Below, piece by piece: positions 34,363-43,542 of a stretch of DNA of 64,000 nt. How positions within the stretch are numbered: position 1 is the stretch's first letter; every line of letters begins with the position of its first letter. The notes beneath the pieces were generated by a model. The model saw only the letters and a program-made list of their open reading frames with translations, was not told where the DNA came from and did no database searches. Origin of the DNA: Lacrimispora indolis DSM 755 (GTDB lineage: Bacteria > Bacillota > Clostridia > Lachnospirales > Lachnospiraceae); the NCBI RefSeq assembly GCF_000526995.1, contig NZ_AZUI01000001.1, positions 1,364,001 through 1,428,000 on the forward strand. The letters are read 5' to 3'. Position numbers and translations under genes: made by a program.

Positions 34363-35058
34363 TCATCTTTCATTCAAATACTGCATAATTCCCATGTGAA
34401 TGGTGAATGCCAGCCGGTCCTGGTAATCCGGGGAATTTAAGAGAGCCGTTTCCTTCCAGTTAGTCAAAAATCCGCATTCCACAATCACAATGGGGGTCCG
34501 CACATGCAAAAGCAGATAATAGTTATCATTGGGCTTTGCCAGTCTGGTGTTCTGTTCCCCCAGCACGTAATCAAACCGGTCCTGCAGGATCTCTGCCAGC
34601 TTTTTTCCATTTCCGGACTTTTTATAGTAAAATACCTGTCCTCCGAAAACATCCGCCTGGTGATAGCTGTTCTGGTGGATGCTGACGGTGAGAGCCGGGC
34701 TTACATCATTGATGATCTCACAGCGCTTGTTCATGTCAGCCATCTTTTTTTTGCTGTCCCTTTCGGAATACAGACCATTGTCATCTTCCCTGGTCAGGAC
34801 CACTTCCACGTCGGAAGCTTCCAGATACTTCTTTAAACGTTTTGCGATCTGCAGATTTATATCTTTTTCCAGGGTTCCGTCAACGCCGATCTTTCCCGGA
34901 TCATTTCCTCCGTGTCCCGCATCAATGACCACCACAGGTTTTTCTTTTCCGGCCTTTGCATTGACCCCTGCCGCCATCTTTCCGGCCTGAGTTGATATCA
35001 CATATACCAGCACCAGCAAAATCAGTGCCATAAAGGGTTCCCACTTTTTTAATTTCAC
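34363..35058 (-). CDS. cwlD: N-acetylmuramoyl-L-alanine amidase, CwlD-like
   Basis: A 231-residue Amidase_3 protein with an N-terminal membrane anchor (about residues 9-25). Zinc and catalytic residues are seen as His in DAGHGGNDPG, Glu in GTLEKDINL, His in VSIHQNSYH and Glu in VECGFLTN. Size and layout match CwlD, which makes the muramic-delta-lactam of the spore cortex needed for germination. The start is a GTG with AGGTAG upstream. A vegetative amidase is possible. Confidence 0.8.
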   Translation of the reverse strand: MKLKKWEPFMALILLVLVYVISTQAGKMAAGVNAKAGKEKPVVVIDAGHGGNDPGKIGVDGTLEKDINLQIAKRLKKYLEASDVEVVLTREDDNGLYSERDSKKKMADMNKRCEIINDVSPALTVSIHQNSYHQADVFGGQVFYYKKSGNGKKLAEILQDRFDYVLGEQNTRLAKPNDNYYLLLHVRTPIVIVECGFLTNWKETALLNSPDYQDRLAFTIHMGIMQYLNER

Positions 35059-35137
35059 ATTTTCTACCTAATTCACTTTCTTAATGAATTATATCTTTCA
35101 GCGAAATAAAAAAGAACTGCTCCCTGCTACTTTCCTG

Positions 35138-36565
35138 TCATTCTGAACTCAATACATTATAGTCCTTTGTTCCATCCGAGGTGATCCATTCCAGATATTG
35201 GGCCAGAATGCTGGGATACCCTTCTTCCTCCCACATCTTATAACCGGCCTTTGCCATAGCCTTATCCCGGATGTCCGCCACTTTTCCCGCATAGCAGGCG
35301 GCATTAAGCTCTGCATAGACCTTTGCCATCTGCTCCTTCTGATATTTTGTCAGGTCCTTAAACGTATCAAGGCTCTTAAATTCATCCTGGGCCTGGTTAT
35401 AAAACACCTTACTTAAGAACTTCTTTCCAAATTCATCAAAGTTCAAAAGATTCTTATCGGTGCTTCCAGTCTCTTTCGCCCAGCCCTCCATATCCAGGGA
35501 ATTTGTATGATAACGGAAACTACCGTCATCTCCATAATATAGGACTCCATACTGGCAGGGCGGCGTGGATAAGGAACTGGTCACAATCTCATAAATCCCG
35601 GTATCACTACCTGACCTCATGTAGTGCTGTACATGAAGGTGACCGCTTAAAAACAAGGGCACCTCCCAGCTTTCCAGCTGGTCAATGAGCTGTTCGCTGT
35701 GTTCAATGGTGCAGTCCTGCAAGTATACCTCACTTTCATCAAGAAGATTATGGTGGGCTACAGGTATCACATTCATTCCCAGATTCCATGCTTCTTCCAT
35801 CTGCTCTTCAATCCAGTCATATGTATCATCCCGTATCATTCCGCCCACCAGATTCTTTGGTTCGTACTGGCAGGTATCAAGCATTAATGCCCTGGTATAG
35901 TCATTTATCTGGTAAACATAGCTTAAGGAAGCAGGATCACGGCTGACCGCTTCATTGTATCCAAAATCCTGGTAAATCTCTTCAAATTCTTCCGGAGTGA
36001 TATTTTCCGCCCCCAAAAAGGTATCTCCCACAAACTGAGCTGCCTGGGGATTATTGATGTCATGGTTTCCCGGTATAACGATTACGGGAATCCCGGCTTC
36101 TTCCAGTTCTCCAAGCTTTTCGGTAAATTCCTCATGGCTTTCCTTTTCCCCGTTATAGGTCAAATCCCCGCTTAAGATCACCAGGTCCGGCCGCTCCTTC
36201 TTCACCTCTTCCACAAAGGCATCGGTGATTTCCCAGATATACTGCATCACCTTGCCGTCGCCATGGTCTATGCTGTACTGAAAACCTTTCTGAAAATCAG
36301 TCAGGTCCCTGGCTAAGTAGTGCATATCCGTAGCCACAATGATCTTGCAGCCACCTTCAATGGTTTCCTCCGGCGGCTCTGAAGCCGGTTCTTCGGAAGT
36401 TTGGGGAACTTCTTCTGTGGTGGGTGGTTCTGCCTTTGTAGTTTCCGTCTCCCGAGGCAGAGTGGTTTCTGCGGTGGTGCTTTCCTGCACCGCTTCCTTT
36501 AAAGAACAACCCGCCAGCATGCATGCCGCGGCCAGTAATGCTGCCAATACGATCCTGTTTCTCAT
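35138..36565 (-). CDS. Lipoprotein metallophosphoesterase
   Basis: A 475-residue calcineurin-like phosphoesterase exported as a lipoprotein (lipobox LAGC, Cys20), with a Thr/Glu/Pro-rich linker (residues about 28-68). The metal-binding motifs occur in order: DMH in ATDMHYLARD, GDLTYNGE, GNHDIN, the His of VAHHNLL, and GHLH. It should act on the outer face of the membrane on phosphoesters or nucleotides. It lies between the GH18 and CwlD-like genes, which suggests a role in cell envelope turnover. The substrate is unknown. Confidence 0.9.
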   Translation of the reverse strand: MRNRIVLAALLAAACMLAGCSLKEAVQESTTAETTLPRETETTKAEPPTTEEVPQTSEEPASEPPEETIEGGCKIIVATDMHYLARDLTDFQKGFQYSIDHGDGKVMQYIWEITDAFVEEVKKERPDLVILSGDLTYNGEKESHEEFTEKLGELEEAGIPVIVIPGNHDINNPQAAQFVGDTFLGAENITPEEFEEIYQDFGYNEAVSRDPASLSYVYQINDYTRALMLDTCQYEPKNLVGGMIRDDTYDWIEEQMEEAWNLGMNVIPVAHHNLLDESEVYLQDCTIEHSEQLIDQLESWEVPLFLSGHLHVQHYMRSGSDTGIYEIVTSSLSTPPCQYGVLYYGDDGSFRYHTNSLDMEGWAKETGSTDKNLLNFDEFGKKFLSKVFYNQAQDEFKSLDTFKDLTKYQKEQMAKVYAELNAACYAGKVADIRDKAMAKAGYKMWEEEGYPSILAQYLEWITSDGTKDYNVLSSE

Positions 36566-36599
36566 AACCTGACCTTCCTGTCTCTTTCACATCATTTGT

Positions 36600-38261
36600 C
36601 TATTTTTTATCAAACTGGATTTCATCCCATAAATCTGAGGGCTCAAATCCCAGCTTCCAGCAGGCCACCCCTGCCAGGTCATACTGCTTGATTAAATCCA
36701 TCTTAAGCTTAATGGAGCGTTCCTCCTCCAGCCACAGCTTTTTAATTCCTTCCTCTGACTGCAGTTCCCCGTAATACTGGCCTAATTCCTCCTGCCAGTA
36801 CAATTCCACATTATTTTCACTGACCCACTCCTTTGCACGGGCAACACCCATAGAAGAGGAGGTGACTTTCCCGTCTTCTCCCTCGGTCCACACCCTTGTA
36901 TAAAGGGGGATCCCATTGATCACCTTTTCCTTTGGCACCTGAGCCAGGGTATCCTTAATTCCGTTTTCCACATAATTAATGGAAGCAACGGAGCCGGCAT
37001 CTCCGCCTGCATAATGCTCATCATATCCCATAACAATTACGTAATCCGCCACGATCCCCTGTTCCTTCCGGTTATAAAACTGGTTGCCAGGAGCCGGAAC
37101 GTAATTGTCCACGGAAAGAACGATCCCTTTCTTGCGGCAAGGTATGGAAAGCTCCCGTATGAACTGGATATAATGGACCCCTGCTTCTTCCTTGATCCCC
37201 TCAAAATCCAGGTTGATCCCGTCGAGGCCGTATTGTTCCACCTCAGACATAAGAGCTTCAATCAGTTTCCGTCTGGTGGAGGTCTTTGACATGAGGATCT
37301 CCGTATTCACATCAGGGCTGAAATTATTGATGAGAGCCCAGACCTTCAGTCCTTTGTCATGGGCCTTTTTTACATAATCCGCCTGGGCAAGAGACCGGAA
37401 GTTCCCCTCATTGTCCGTAAGCTCATACCAGGTGGGGGAAATGACATTGACCCCTTTCGTATTGGCGATCAGGCTGTCAAAGGAAGCATTTCCTTCCGGA
37501 TTCGTCATTTGGTGCCAGGCAAGACAAACCGGTTCTTCCATGGAAATACTGGTGTAAACCGGCTTTTCAAAGGTGCTTGCAGGAACCTCGCTGGTCATCT
37601 CTCCAAGCCGCTTGCGTTCCACATAGCCCACAAATCCGTCATCAGTCCGCACCTTATCCCATTTTTCCATGGATTCCAGGACCGTAACCTGGCTTCCAGG
37701 AGAGATCCAGGTCACAATAGGGCTTTTCACTCCGCCCTTTACCCTGACATTCCCCTTTTGGGAAACAATGGCTTTTTTCTGGGCATCCCAGTTATTATTT
37801 ATAAAGATCCGCTTGAACTGAGCTCCGTCATAGGCCGTCACGCGGATATCCGTATAATTTGCCACCAGACCGATGGACAAATAAACCCCGTTTTCATCCA
37901 CCCATATGAGGGGTTTCCCCGACGCTCCGACAGTGGAATGATCCGCATAGACAATGGTGTCCGGCAGGGCGTACACCAGGAGCTTTTCATTGCTGTCCCA
38001 GTAAAACCGTTCATTCAGCATATCATTTACCCACGTGATTGGGAGGTAGGTCTGTCCCTGCAGAAAAAGCCCCTTTGCTTCCTGCAAATCCTCATTGAGA
38101 TAGAGGGCAACTTCATCTTCTTTTACTCCCAGCAGTTCGGTTATATCTGCCTGTTCCTTTGACGGAATATACCGTTCCAGAAACCGGACCCCGAAAAACC
38201 CCGCGGTCACTAACAAAATTAATCCTAGCGCCGCAAGAACCGGCACTGCTTTCTTCTTCAT
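36600..38261 (-). CDS. GH18 glycosidase with stalk and SH3 domains (YaaH/YdhD-like)
   Basis: A 553-residue membrane-anchored protein. An N-terminal hydrophobic segment (about 5-22) is followed by a copper-amine-oxidase-N-like domain (about 50-150), a bacterial SH3 domain (about 190-240) and a C-terminal GH18 TIM barrel. The GH18 signature reads LDGINLDFEG with the catalytic Glu. Such proteins cleave N-acetylglucosamine linkages of spore cortex or cell wall, as YaaH and SleL do. The ATG at 38261 follows CAGGAGGAAAG. Confidence 0.88.
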   Translation of the reverse strand: MKKKAVPVLAALGLILLVTAGFFGVRFLERYIPSKEQADITELLGVKEDEVALYLNEDLQEAKGLFLQGQTYLPITWVNDMLNERFYWDSNEKLLVYALPDTIVYADHSTVGASGKPLIWVDENGVYLSIGLVANYTDIRVTAYDGAQFKRIFINNNWDAQKKAIVSQKGNVRVKGGVKSPIVTWISPGSQVTVLESMEKWDKVRTDDGFVGYVERKRLGEMTSEVPASTFEKPVYTSISMEEPVCLAWHQMTNPEGNASFDSLIANTKGVNVISPTWYELTDNEGNFRSLAQADYVKKAHDKGLKVWALINNFSPDVNTEILMSKTSTRRKLIEALMSEVEQYGLDGINLDFEGIKEEAGVHYIQFIRELSIPCRKKGIVLSVDNYVPAPGNQFYNRKEQGIVADYVIVMGYDEHYAGGDAGSVASINYVENGIKDTLAQVPKEKVINGIPLYTRVWTEGEDGKVTSSSMGVARAKEWVSENNVELYWQEELGQYYGELQSEEGIKKLWLEEERSIKLKMDLIKQYDLAGVACWKLGFEPSDLWDEIQFDKK

Positions 38262-38300
38262 CTGCTTTCCTCCTGTATGTACCATGCATCCGTAGTGCAA

Positions 38301-38327
38301 GCCTGCGAATCCTGAGGATTCACAGGC
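38301..38327 (-). promoter_or_regulatory. Leader hairpin before the GH18 gene
   Basis: GCCTGCGAATCC and GGATTCACAGGC form a 12-bp stem with one G-T pair and a 3-base loop, 40 bases before the GH18 start codon. It has no T-run, so its role is unclear. Confidence 0.35.
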
Positions 38328-38361
38328 TCACGGGCATTCGCCCTATGAAAAAGATCATGAT

Positions 38362-38396
38362 AAGATTTTCTTATGTGCGGGCACAACGAAAATCTT
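38362..38396 (-). terminator. Hairpin between the small ORF and the GH18 gene
   Basis: AAGATTTTC pairs with GAAAATCTT, with further pairing inside (TTATGTGC with GCACAA). On the minus strand a TCTTTTT run follows after about 8 bases. It is a plausible terminator for the 38576 gene and the kinase operon. Confidence 0.4.
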
Positions 38397-38575
38397 CTCC
38401 TGACTTTTTCCCACTGCTCATTGCTTACGTGAAGATTATACCACAATTCTTCTTTTTTGGAATTTACATTTTCATTACGTTCCAAATCCCCTGATCCTAC
38501 CCTGACGCGCTTATATGACCAGCTTAAGGCTGAAGATGGCATCCAGCGCGCGTCCCCTTTGGCACTTTCTAAAAT

Positions 38576-38821
38576 TTACCGGTTATAAACCCGGTCAAAT
38601 CTTATTTCCTGCAGCTTTCCTGTCTTTTTGTCAGGAATATAATCGGCCATGTAAAAACTGTTGTCCTCCCTTACTTCAAATATTTTGTTCCAATCTTCCT
38701 CCGGCAGTTCCTCTCCGTCAATAATGATGGCAATTCCCTGATCCCGGTATTTTTTGAGCCCTGCCAGATACTCACCTTCTTTTGTGCGCTCATTCCTTTC
38801 CCTGGCATCCTCTGTTCTCAT
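38576..38821 (-). CDS. Small hypothetical protein
   Basis: An 81-residue charged, soluble protein without a recognised domain. The ATG at 38821 has the strong site GGGGGAG 6 bases upstream; an ATG two codons earlier sits directly against it. It contains an IAIIIDGEEL strand and an Asp/Glu/Lys-rich C-terminal half. It lies downstream of the kinase/MinD-like pair on the same strand and may be part of that operon. Function unknown. Confidence 0.65.
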   Translation of the reverse strand: MRTEDARERNERTKEGEYLAGLKKYRDQGIAIIIDGEELPEEDWNKIFEVREDNSFYMADYIPDKKTGKLQEIRFDRVYNR

Positions 38822-38910
38822 CCACATCTCCCCCGTATCATTTCATTTGTACTGCATAGGCCCGGGAGAGAACCACAAGGATATTGCCGTGACACAATCC
38901 CTCCCCAGGC

Positions 38911-39528
38911 CTAAAAAAACTGCTGGTAAAAGCCTATGATTTCACCGGTGACAGCAAATGCGTCTACTGAAACCGGAATCCGAAAGATGGGTATTTTAAG
39001 CCTCTTTTCTGCATTCCTTCTGGCTTCCTCGCTGCCAAATGACACGAGAGTCTTCCAGCTCTTTTCCGCTTTTTTCCTCTTTCCCTCAAACTCCAGAAAC
39101 GCTTCTATCTGCCACTCACTCAAGCTTCCGAGAACAAATTGCCTGTCACATCTTAAAAACTCTTCCAGATTGCCTTCCTTTACGGTTCCGTAATCCACAA
39201 TCACCGCCTGGTAACCGGACTTTTTACACAATAGCAGGGTATCAATCCCCGCTCTTTCATAATAATCCGCCTCCAGGATCCGGCAGAATTCTGCCTGGGC
39301 CTTTTCCTCAGCGCACAGCTTTCTCATGTTCCGGAAATCCCCATGACTGTTCCACTCCAAAACCGCACACCTCTTTCCCAGGACCCCGCCCAGATATCCT
39401 GCCGTCATAACCGTATAATGAGTCACCCCCACTCCTCTGCCGGTGCCTATAATCCCAATGACTTCCTGGCTGACCGGCTTTTTACCGGAGCGCAAAAGCT
39501 TCCATACCTTTTCTGCCATTCCATTCAT
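38911..39528 (-). CDS. Degenerate MinD/CpaE-like P-loop protein
   Basis: A 205-residue protein that resembles the SIMIBI (MinD/ParA/CpaE) fold. A deviant P-loop sits at residues 28-37 (GTGRGVGVTH), with Val where the catalytic Lys would be. Later strands end in VLEWN and VIVDYG, as in MinD proteins. The ATG at 39528 lies just after the kinase stop codon and has AAAGGA upstream; an in-frame TTG at 39549 would overlap the kinase gene. The G-x-G-x-T-H pattern is shared with the C-terminal domain of the neighbouring kinase. It probably binds a nucleotide or a partner without normal hydrolysis. Confidence 0.65.
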   Translation of the reverse strand: MNGMAEKVWKLLRSGKKPVSQEVIGIIGTGRGVGVTHYTVMTAGYLGGVLGKRCAVLEWNSHGDFRNMRKLCAEEKAQAEFCRILEADYYERAGIDTLLLCKKSGYQAVIVDYGTVKEGNLEEFLRCDRQFVLGSLSEWQIEAFLEFEGKRKKAEKSWKTLVSFGSEEARRNAEKRLKIPIFRIPVSVDAFAVTGEIIGFYQQFF

Positions 39529-39535
39529 GCGGCGT

Positions 39536-41014
39536 TTATCCTTTCCCAAAGGTACGGTCTTTGCCCGGAAGCATTCCGGTCAGCCGCTGTGCGATCCAGC
39601 CTGCAAGCCCGCTGATCCCTTTTTTTCTCCTTATTTTTATTTCTAAAATTTCTTCCAGGAACACCTTGTAAAAATCTTCTGCTTCCGCATCTGGGGCAAA
39701 AGGATCCGGATAATAAGGGGCCTTCAAGCATCGGGAGGGAGCCGCCCCTTCAGGCAGCCTTATCCTGATCCCCCCGGCTGCATGGTTGTATACGATCCCA
39801 TAGGGAATACGCCCTTTTACAACCTGTTCTACTGAGAAAAAGGTGCTGCTTCTGCTCCAGCTGCTGCCGTCGCATATCAGTATCACCCTGTCGGGGCCTG
39901 CCCCCAGCGCCTGCTCAAGATCTTTTCCATAATCCAGAATGCGGACCCTAAAGGGCGGATCTTTTAACTTCACTCCCGGACCATAATAAGGTTTCCAGAC
40001 AAAGCCACGGCAGCGCATCAGACCATACTGGTCCCGTTTTGCAGACGCATAGTCACCAAGCCCGGCGCCCATGCCAGAGTTATTTTTTTCTTCAAATAAA
40101 TTGGGATATCCGTGATTTCTAAGATAAACAGACAGGCCGATTCCTATATGAGTCGTTCCGGCCCCTGATTTGCTCCCTGCAAGAGCAATTGTAAGAGATG
40201 ATGATTGTAGACGGTCCTTTGCAGCCGTTCCCATGTTTTCAAGCTGTCTGAGCCTTTCTTCCAGCTCCTTTGCTGATGAAAACCGTTCTTCCTTTTCCTT
40301 TTTTATGCACCGTTTAATAAGGGCAGCCAGATCGGTATCCATTGATGCAGCCGGTTTATAAGGCAGTTTTGGAAATTCTCCTGTAAACAGGTAATGAATG
40401 ATAGTACCAATGGCATAAATATCTGTTCTAACATCCAGCACTCCATTCTTTGAATACTGCTCCGGCGCCGCACAACCCACGGTTCCGTACCGTTCTCCGG
40501 GCATATTTGCATCAGCCAGGGATGCAGCAAGTCCAAAGTCGATCAGTTTTATGGTGTCATGGCACAATAACAGGTTTTTCGGCTGTAAATCCAAATGTAA
40601 TATGGGGTTTGGTCCTGCGAGATGCAGGTAACTGATGATGCTGGTCAACTGAATTCCATATGATATGGTCAGTGCCCGCGATAGATGGCCCTGTTTTTTT
40701 ACAAGGTCATATAAAGATTCTCCTTCCAGATACTCTTCGATCAAATAACTATAAAATTCGTCTTCTTCTACGTCATAAATAATGGGAATTCCAGGATGGC
40801 GCAGTTCTTTAAGAACCAGTGCTTCACGCCTTAGATCTTCAAATTTCAGAAAGCTTTTAGGTACCCGCTTGATCGCCCGGTACTCCTCAAGCCCAAGATG
40901 AACCGCCAAAAACACTGTCCCTGCCCGGCCGGTTCCCAAGATGCCGTATAGCTGATATTTGCCAAACAGAACGGCGCTTACTAAAACCACCTCCTTTTGT
41001 CTGTCCAATATCAT
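39536..41014 (-). CDS. Ser/Thr protein kinase fused to a degenerate MinD-like domain
   Basis: A 492-residue cytoplasmic protein. The Hanks-type kinase domain (about 16-260) looks active: glycine loop GTGRAGTVF, Lys49 (AIKR), HLDLQPKN catalytic loop (Asp142), Asp159-Phe-Gly and an APE motif at 183-185. After a linker, residues about 273-450 form a second domain with the P-loop-like GSKSGAGTTH (280-289), again without the normal Lys-Thr. There is no transmembrane or PASTA segment. The start is uncertain: AAGGAGGTG lies inside the frame without a usable start codon near it. It forms a unit with the gene at 38911. Confidence 0.85.
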   Translation of the reverse strand: MILDRQKEVVLVSAVLFGKYQLYGILGTGRAGTVFLAVHLGLEEYRAIKRVPKSFLKFEDLRREALVLKELRHPGIPIIYDVEEDEFYSYLIEEYLEGESLYDLVKKQGHLSRALTISYGIQLTSIISYLHLAGPNPILHLDLQPKNLLLCHDTIKLIDFGLAASLADANMPGERYGTVGCAAPEQYSKNGVLDVRTDIYAIGTIIHYLFTGEFPKLPYKPAASMDTDLAALIKRCIKKEKEERFSSAKELEERLRQLENMGTAAKDRLQSSSLTIALAGSKSGAGTTHIGIGLSVYLRNHGYPNLFEEKNNSGMGAGLGDYASAKRDQYGLMRCRGFVWKPYYGPGVKLKDPPFRVRILDYGKDLEQALGAGPDRVILICDGSSWSRSSTFFSVEQVVKGRIPYGIVYNHAAGGIRIRLPEGAAPSRCLKAPYYPDPFAPDAEAEDFYKVFLEEILEIKIRRKKGISGLAGWIAQRLTGMLPGKDRTFGKG

Positions 41015-41339
41015 CTCTTGGGGTATATTCTAATATATTCCTCCTGTTTTTTCAACTATTTTTCATAAAAATATAAAAACAGGAATTGATAACCAGAAAA
41101 GCACTGTATTTTTTGCTGTTTTCCGGATTGCACCGGTACCAGTGAAGACAATAATTCAAAGCGATACAACTATCATATGCAAATGCAGTAATTCTATATT
41201 TAGAAATATATGAAAGGGTGGTTTTTCTATGCCTGTTTCCAGGACTTTACAGAAAAATATCACTTACAATCAACCAAAATAAAGGTAGGTAATGCTAAAA
41301 TGAATGTACCAAAGTTGAGACTATTTTACATCAAACCTT

Positions 41340-41690
41340 CTAAACGTCTTTCCCTTCCATATGAGCGATGTATAAATCCCCCCATTTTTCCAGGCTGTCC
41401 AATACCGGTCTGAATTCACGGCCCAGCTCGCTCAAAGAATATTCCACCTTTGGCGGTATGGTATTATAAACGGTGCGGGTGATCAGGCCGTGTTCTTCCA
41501 GATTGCGCAGCTGTTTTGTAAGAGTAGCCTGGGTAATGGGAGCCAATTCACGCTCCAGCTCTTTAAAACGAAGTGTCTGCTCATCCAGATGGTGAAGAAT
41601 CAGCAGCGCCCATTTCCCGCTCAATACCTTTTGAGAAGTAAAATACGGGCAGATACCGAACAGATCTTTCTTTTCAATTTCATTTTTCAT
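41340..41690 (-). CDS. HxlR-family transcriptional regulator
   Basis: A 116-residue winged-helix regulator of the HxlR/DUF24 type. The N-terminal CPYFTSQKVLSGKWALLILHHL is typical and includes the redox-active Cys found in many members. The ATG at 41690 with GGAGG is chosen over a frame extended by 24 codons. It is divergent from a flavin-type stress protein gene, with a small palindrome between them. It is probably a redox- or electrophile-responsive repressor. The 41015-41339 gap is AT-rich and holds no supportable gene. Confidence 0.9.
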   Translation of the reverse strand: MKNEIEKKDLFGICPYFTSQKVLSGKWALLILHHLDEQTLRFKELERELAPITQATLTKQLRNLEEHGLITRTVYNTIPPKVEYSLSELGREFRPVLDSLEKWGDLYIAHMEGKDV

Positions 41691-41707
41691 GATAAATCCT
41701 CCATTAC

Positions 41708-41721
41708 TATCTAAATAGATA
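41708..41721. promoter_or_regulatory. Candidate HxlR operator
   Basis: TATCTA-AA-TAGATA is a perfect 6-bp inverted repeat in the divergent HxlR/oxidase-like intergenic region, just before the HxlR start codon. Confidence 0.45.
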
Positions 41722-41744
41722 CCTACTATACTAAAAAATCGTAC

Positions 41745-41772
41745 TTGTAATTTTATATGCACATACTATAAT
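41745..41772 (+). promoter_or_regulatory. Promoter of the pyridoxamine-oxidase-like gene
   Basis: TTGTAA (41745-41750), 16 bases, then TATAAT (41767-41772). The start codon is at 41829, with GGAGG before it. Confidence 0.55.
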
Positions 41773-41828
41773 TGTACCATAAAGCAAGGCAAAATACAAT
41801 TTGCCGGTAAAAGAATGGAGGATCAATC

Positions 41829-42230
41829 ATGATCGATTATGCAGCTGTTTTAAAAGAGAACCCCAACGGTGTCCTGGCGACCCAGGATGGAAATAAGGTA
41901 AAAACCCGTGTTTTCCAGTACTTGTTTACTGACGGCAACAAGGTATATTTCTGCACCAGTAACCAAAAACCGGTCTACAACCAGATCAAGGCCAACCCCT
42001 ATGTTTCCTTCTGTACCTACCCTGCCGACTTTGCACCGGTTGTGTCTGTGAACGGTAATGCGGTCTTTGTCGACGATATCTCCTTAAAGGCCCGTGCGCT
42101 GGATGAGAATCCAGGCATAAAAGGTCTGTACAAAACACCCGACAATCCCGTTTTTGAGATTTTCTACATAGATGTAGAAGAAGTAGAAACTTTCAGCTAT
42201 TCAGACGGTCCCAAGACCTATACCATTTAA
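41829..42230 (+). CDS. Pyridoxamine 5'-phosphate oxidase family protein
   Basis: A 133-residue split-barrel FMN-binding-type protein, related to small pyridoxamine phosphate oxidase-like and general stress proteins. The segment KVKTRVFQYLFTDGNKVYFCTSNQKPVYNQIKANPYVSFC is typical of the fold. These proteins bind flavin or F420 and reduce small molecules. Divergent pairing with an HxlR regulator suggests induction by electrophiles or oxidative stress. Confidence 0.85.
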   Translation: MIDYAAVLKENPNGVLATQDGNKVKTRVFQYLFTDGNKVYFCTSNQKPVYNQIKANPYVSFCTYPADFAPVVSVNGNAVFVDDISLKARALDENPGIKGLYKTPDNPVFEIFYIDVEEVETFSYSDGPKTYTI

Positions 42231-42323
42231 CCGCAAACAGCAATGAGCCGCCTCCTATATGGCTAATATATAAAGAGAGACTGGTTTGGTTTTAGTAAAA
42301 ACCCGGAAAAAATCAGAAAAAAC

Positions 42324-42378
42324 ATAAGGACAAACCTCAAATCCTCTGTTTATGCGGATTTTGAGATTTGTCCTTATT
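42324..42378 (+). terminator. Intrinsic terminator with long stem
   Basis: AAGGACAAACCTCAAATCC pairs almost perfectly with GGATTTTGAGATTTGTCCTT. It lies about 95 bases after the oxidase-like stop codon. The rest of the 42231-42742 gap is AT-rich, and apart from a weak promoter before mecA I see nothing there. Confidence 0.65.
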
Positions 42379-42653
42379 ATACTATACTGACGTAATTTAT
42401 TTTAACTCTTATTAATAAAAAATTTTCTCAGTCCCCCGCAGCGGCAGAAATTAACAGTACAGCCAATTTGGCCAATAATATTTTCAGACATTTTCTTCAA
42501 AACCGCCACGCGGAGATTCCGGAAAAATTACAAAAAATCATATTAAATCAGCATCATATCAAAAAATAAAACCGAAAAATTCCAATAATCAAATAGGATA
42601 CCCGGTTTTTAGCATACAAACCTTAAAATTATATAAATTTTTTCACATAGTAA

Positions 42654-42683
42654 TTGCTTTTTCGCTATATTATATAGTATAGT
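42654..42683 (+). promoter_or_regulatory. Possible mecA promoter
   Basis: TTGCTT (42654-42659), 18 bases, TATAGT (42678-42683), upstream of mecA at 42743. It is a moderate match only. Confidence 0.4.
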
Positions 42684-42742
42684 TATGTTGAGGAAGTATG
42701 TAAATATTCATTACCATTTTAAAAAGAACAGGAAGTGATCCT

Positions 42743-43462
42743 ATGAAGATAGAACGTATTAATGAAAATCAAATTCGTTGTACGCTTACAAGCTTTGATT
42801 TAAGCGTCCGAAACTTAAATTTAGGCGAGCTTGCTTATGGCAGTGAAAAAGCCCGTAACCTGTTCCGCGAGATGATTCAAAAAGCCTCTAACGAAGTGGG
42901 ATTCGAAGCAGAAGACATTCCTCTCATGGTAGAAGCAATTCCGTTGTCCAACGAAAGTGTGATGCTGGTGATCACAAAAATCGAAGACCCGGAAGAATTA
43001 GATACAAGGTTTGCAAAATTTTCACCAGCAGCTGACGAAGACCTGGATTCCATGCCAGGAGACTTGGCAAGCGAACTGCTGGAAGGCGCCGACGGACTGT
43101 TAAACCTGTTGGGTATTGACAAAAAGGAAGAACCGGAAACAGAACAGCCAAAAGAGCAATCAAGTGCTTCCTCTATAAGAATCTATTGTTTTCAAAGCCT
43201 GGATCAGATATCTGATGCTGCACGGACCATCGGACAGGTTTACGATGGCGAGAATACATTGTACAAAAAGCCTGATACCAGACAGTATTATCTGGTGATC
43301 AGAAATACTCCAGACAAATCTCTGGATTTCAGCCGTATCTGCAACCTGCTTGCAGAATATGGTTCCAAGATTCGTCAGGATTACGCCTCCGAAGCGTACT
43401 ACAAGGAACATTACGAGGTGCTGATTGAGGGCCACGCCCTTCAGTCTCTGGCAAAACTTTAA
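42743..43462 (+). CDS. mecA: Adaptor protein MecA
   Basis: A 239-residue MecA protein. The N-terminus (MKIERINENQIRCTLTSFDL) is the target-binding domain. An acidic Glu/Asp-rich linker spans about 95-140, and the C-terminal domain (about 145-239) binds ClpC. MecA delivers substrates such as ComK to the ClpCP protease and activates ClpC assembly. It stands alone between two terminators. Confidence 0.93.
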   Translation: MKIERINENQIRCTLTSFDLSVRNLNLGELAYGSEKARNLFREMIQKASNEVGFEAEDIPLMVEAIPLSNESVMLVITKIEDPEELDTRFAKFSPAADEDLDSMPGDLASELLEGADGLLNLLGIDKKEEPETEQPKEQSSASSIRIYCFQSLDQISDAARTIGQVYDGENTLYKKPDTRQYYLVIRNTPDKSLDFSRICNLLAEYGSKIRQDYASEAYYKEHYEVLIEGHALQSLAKL

Positions 43463-43500
43463 TCCGTTCCTTTGTTCATAGTACTTCATCACAAATCAAA

Positions 43501-43542
43501 AAATGAGGTTCGGCCCCCAAAAAGGGCCGAGCCTCATTTTTA
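43501..43542. terminator. Bidirectional terminator after mecA
   Basis: AAATGAGGTTCGGCCC pairs with GGGCCGAGCCTCATTT around a 7-base loop, with T and A runs on either side. It serves mecA and the convergent esterase gene. Confidence 0.85.

Noticed and set aside
37359..38162. 267-codon plus-strand open frame
   Set aside because: It lies entirely opposite the GH18 gene, whose domains are clear. The frame has no ribosome binding site and no recognisable motif.
41210..41413. 67-codon plus-strand frame in the gap before the HxlR gene
   Set aside because: It has no ribosome binding site, overlaps the end of the HxlR gene on the other strand and resembles no known protein.
42231..42742. Possible RNA gene in the long gap before mecA
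   Set aside because: Apart from the terminator at 42324 the gap is AT-rich without stable paired structure or resemblance to a known RNA family.
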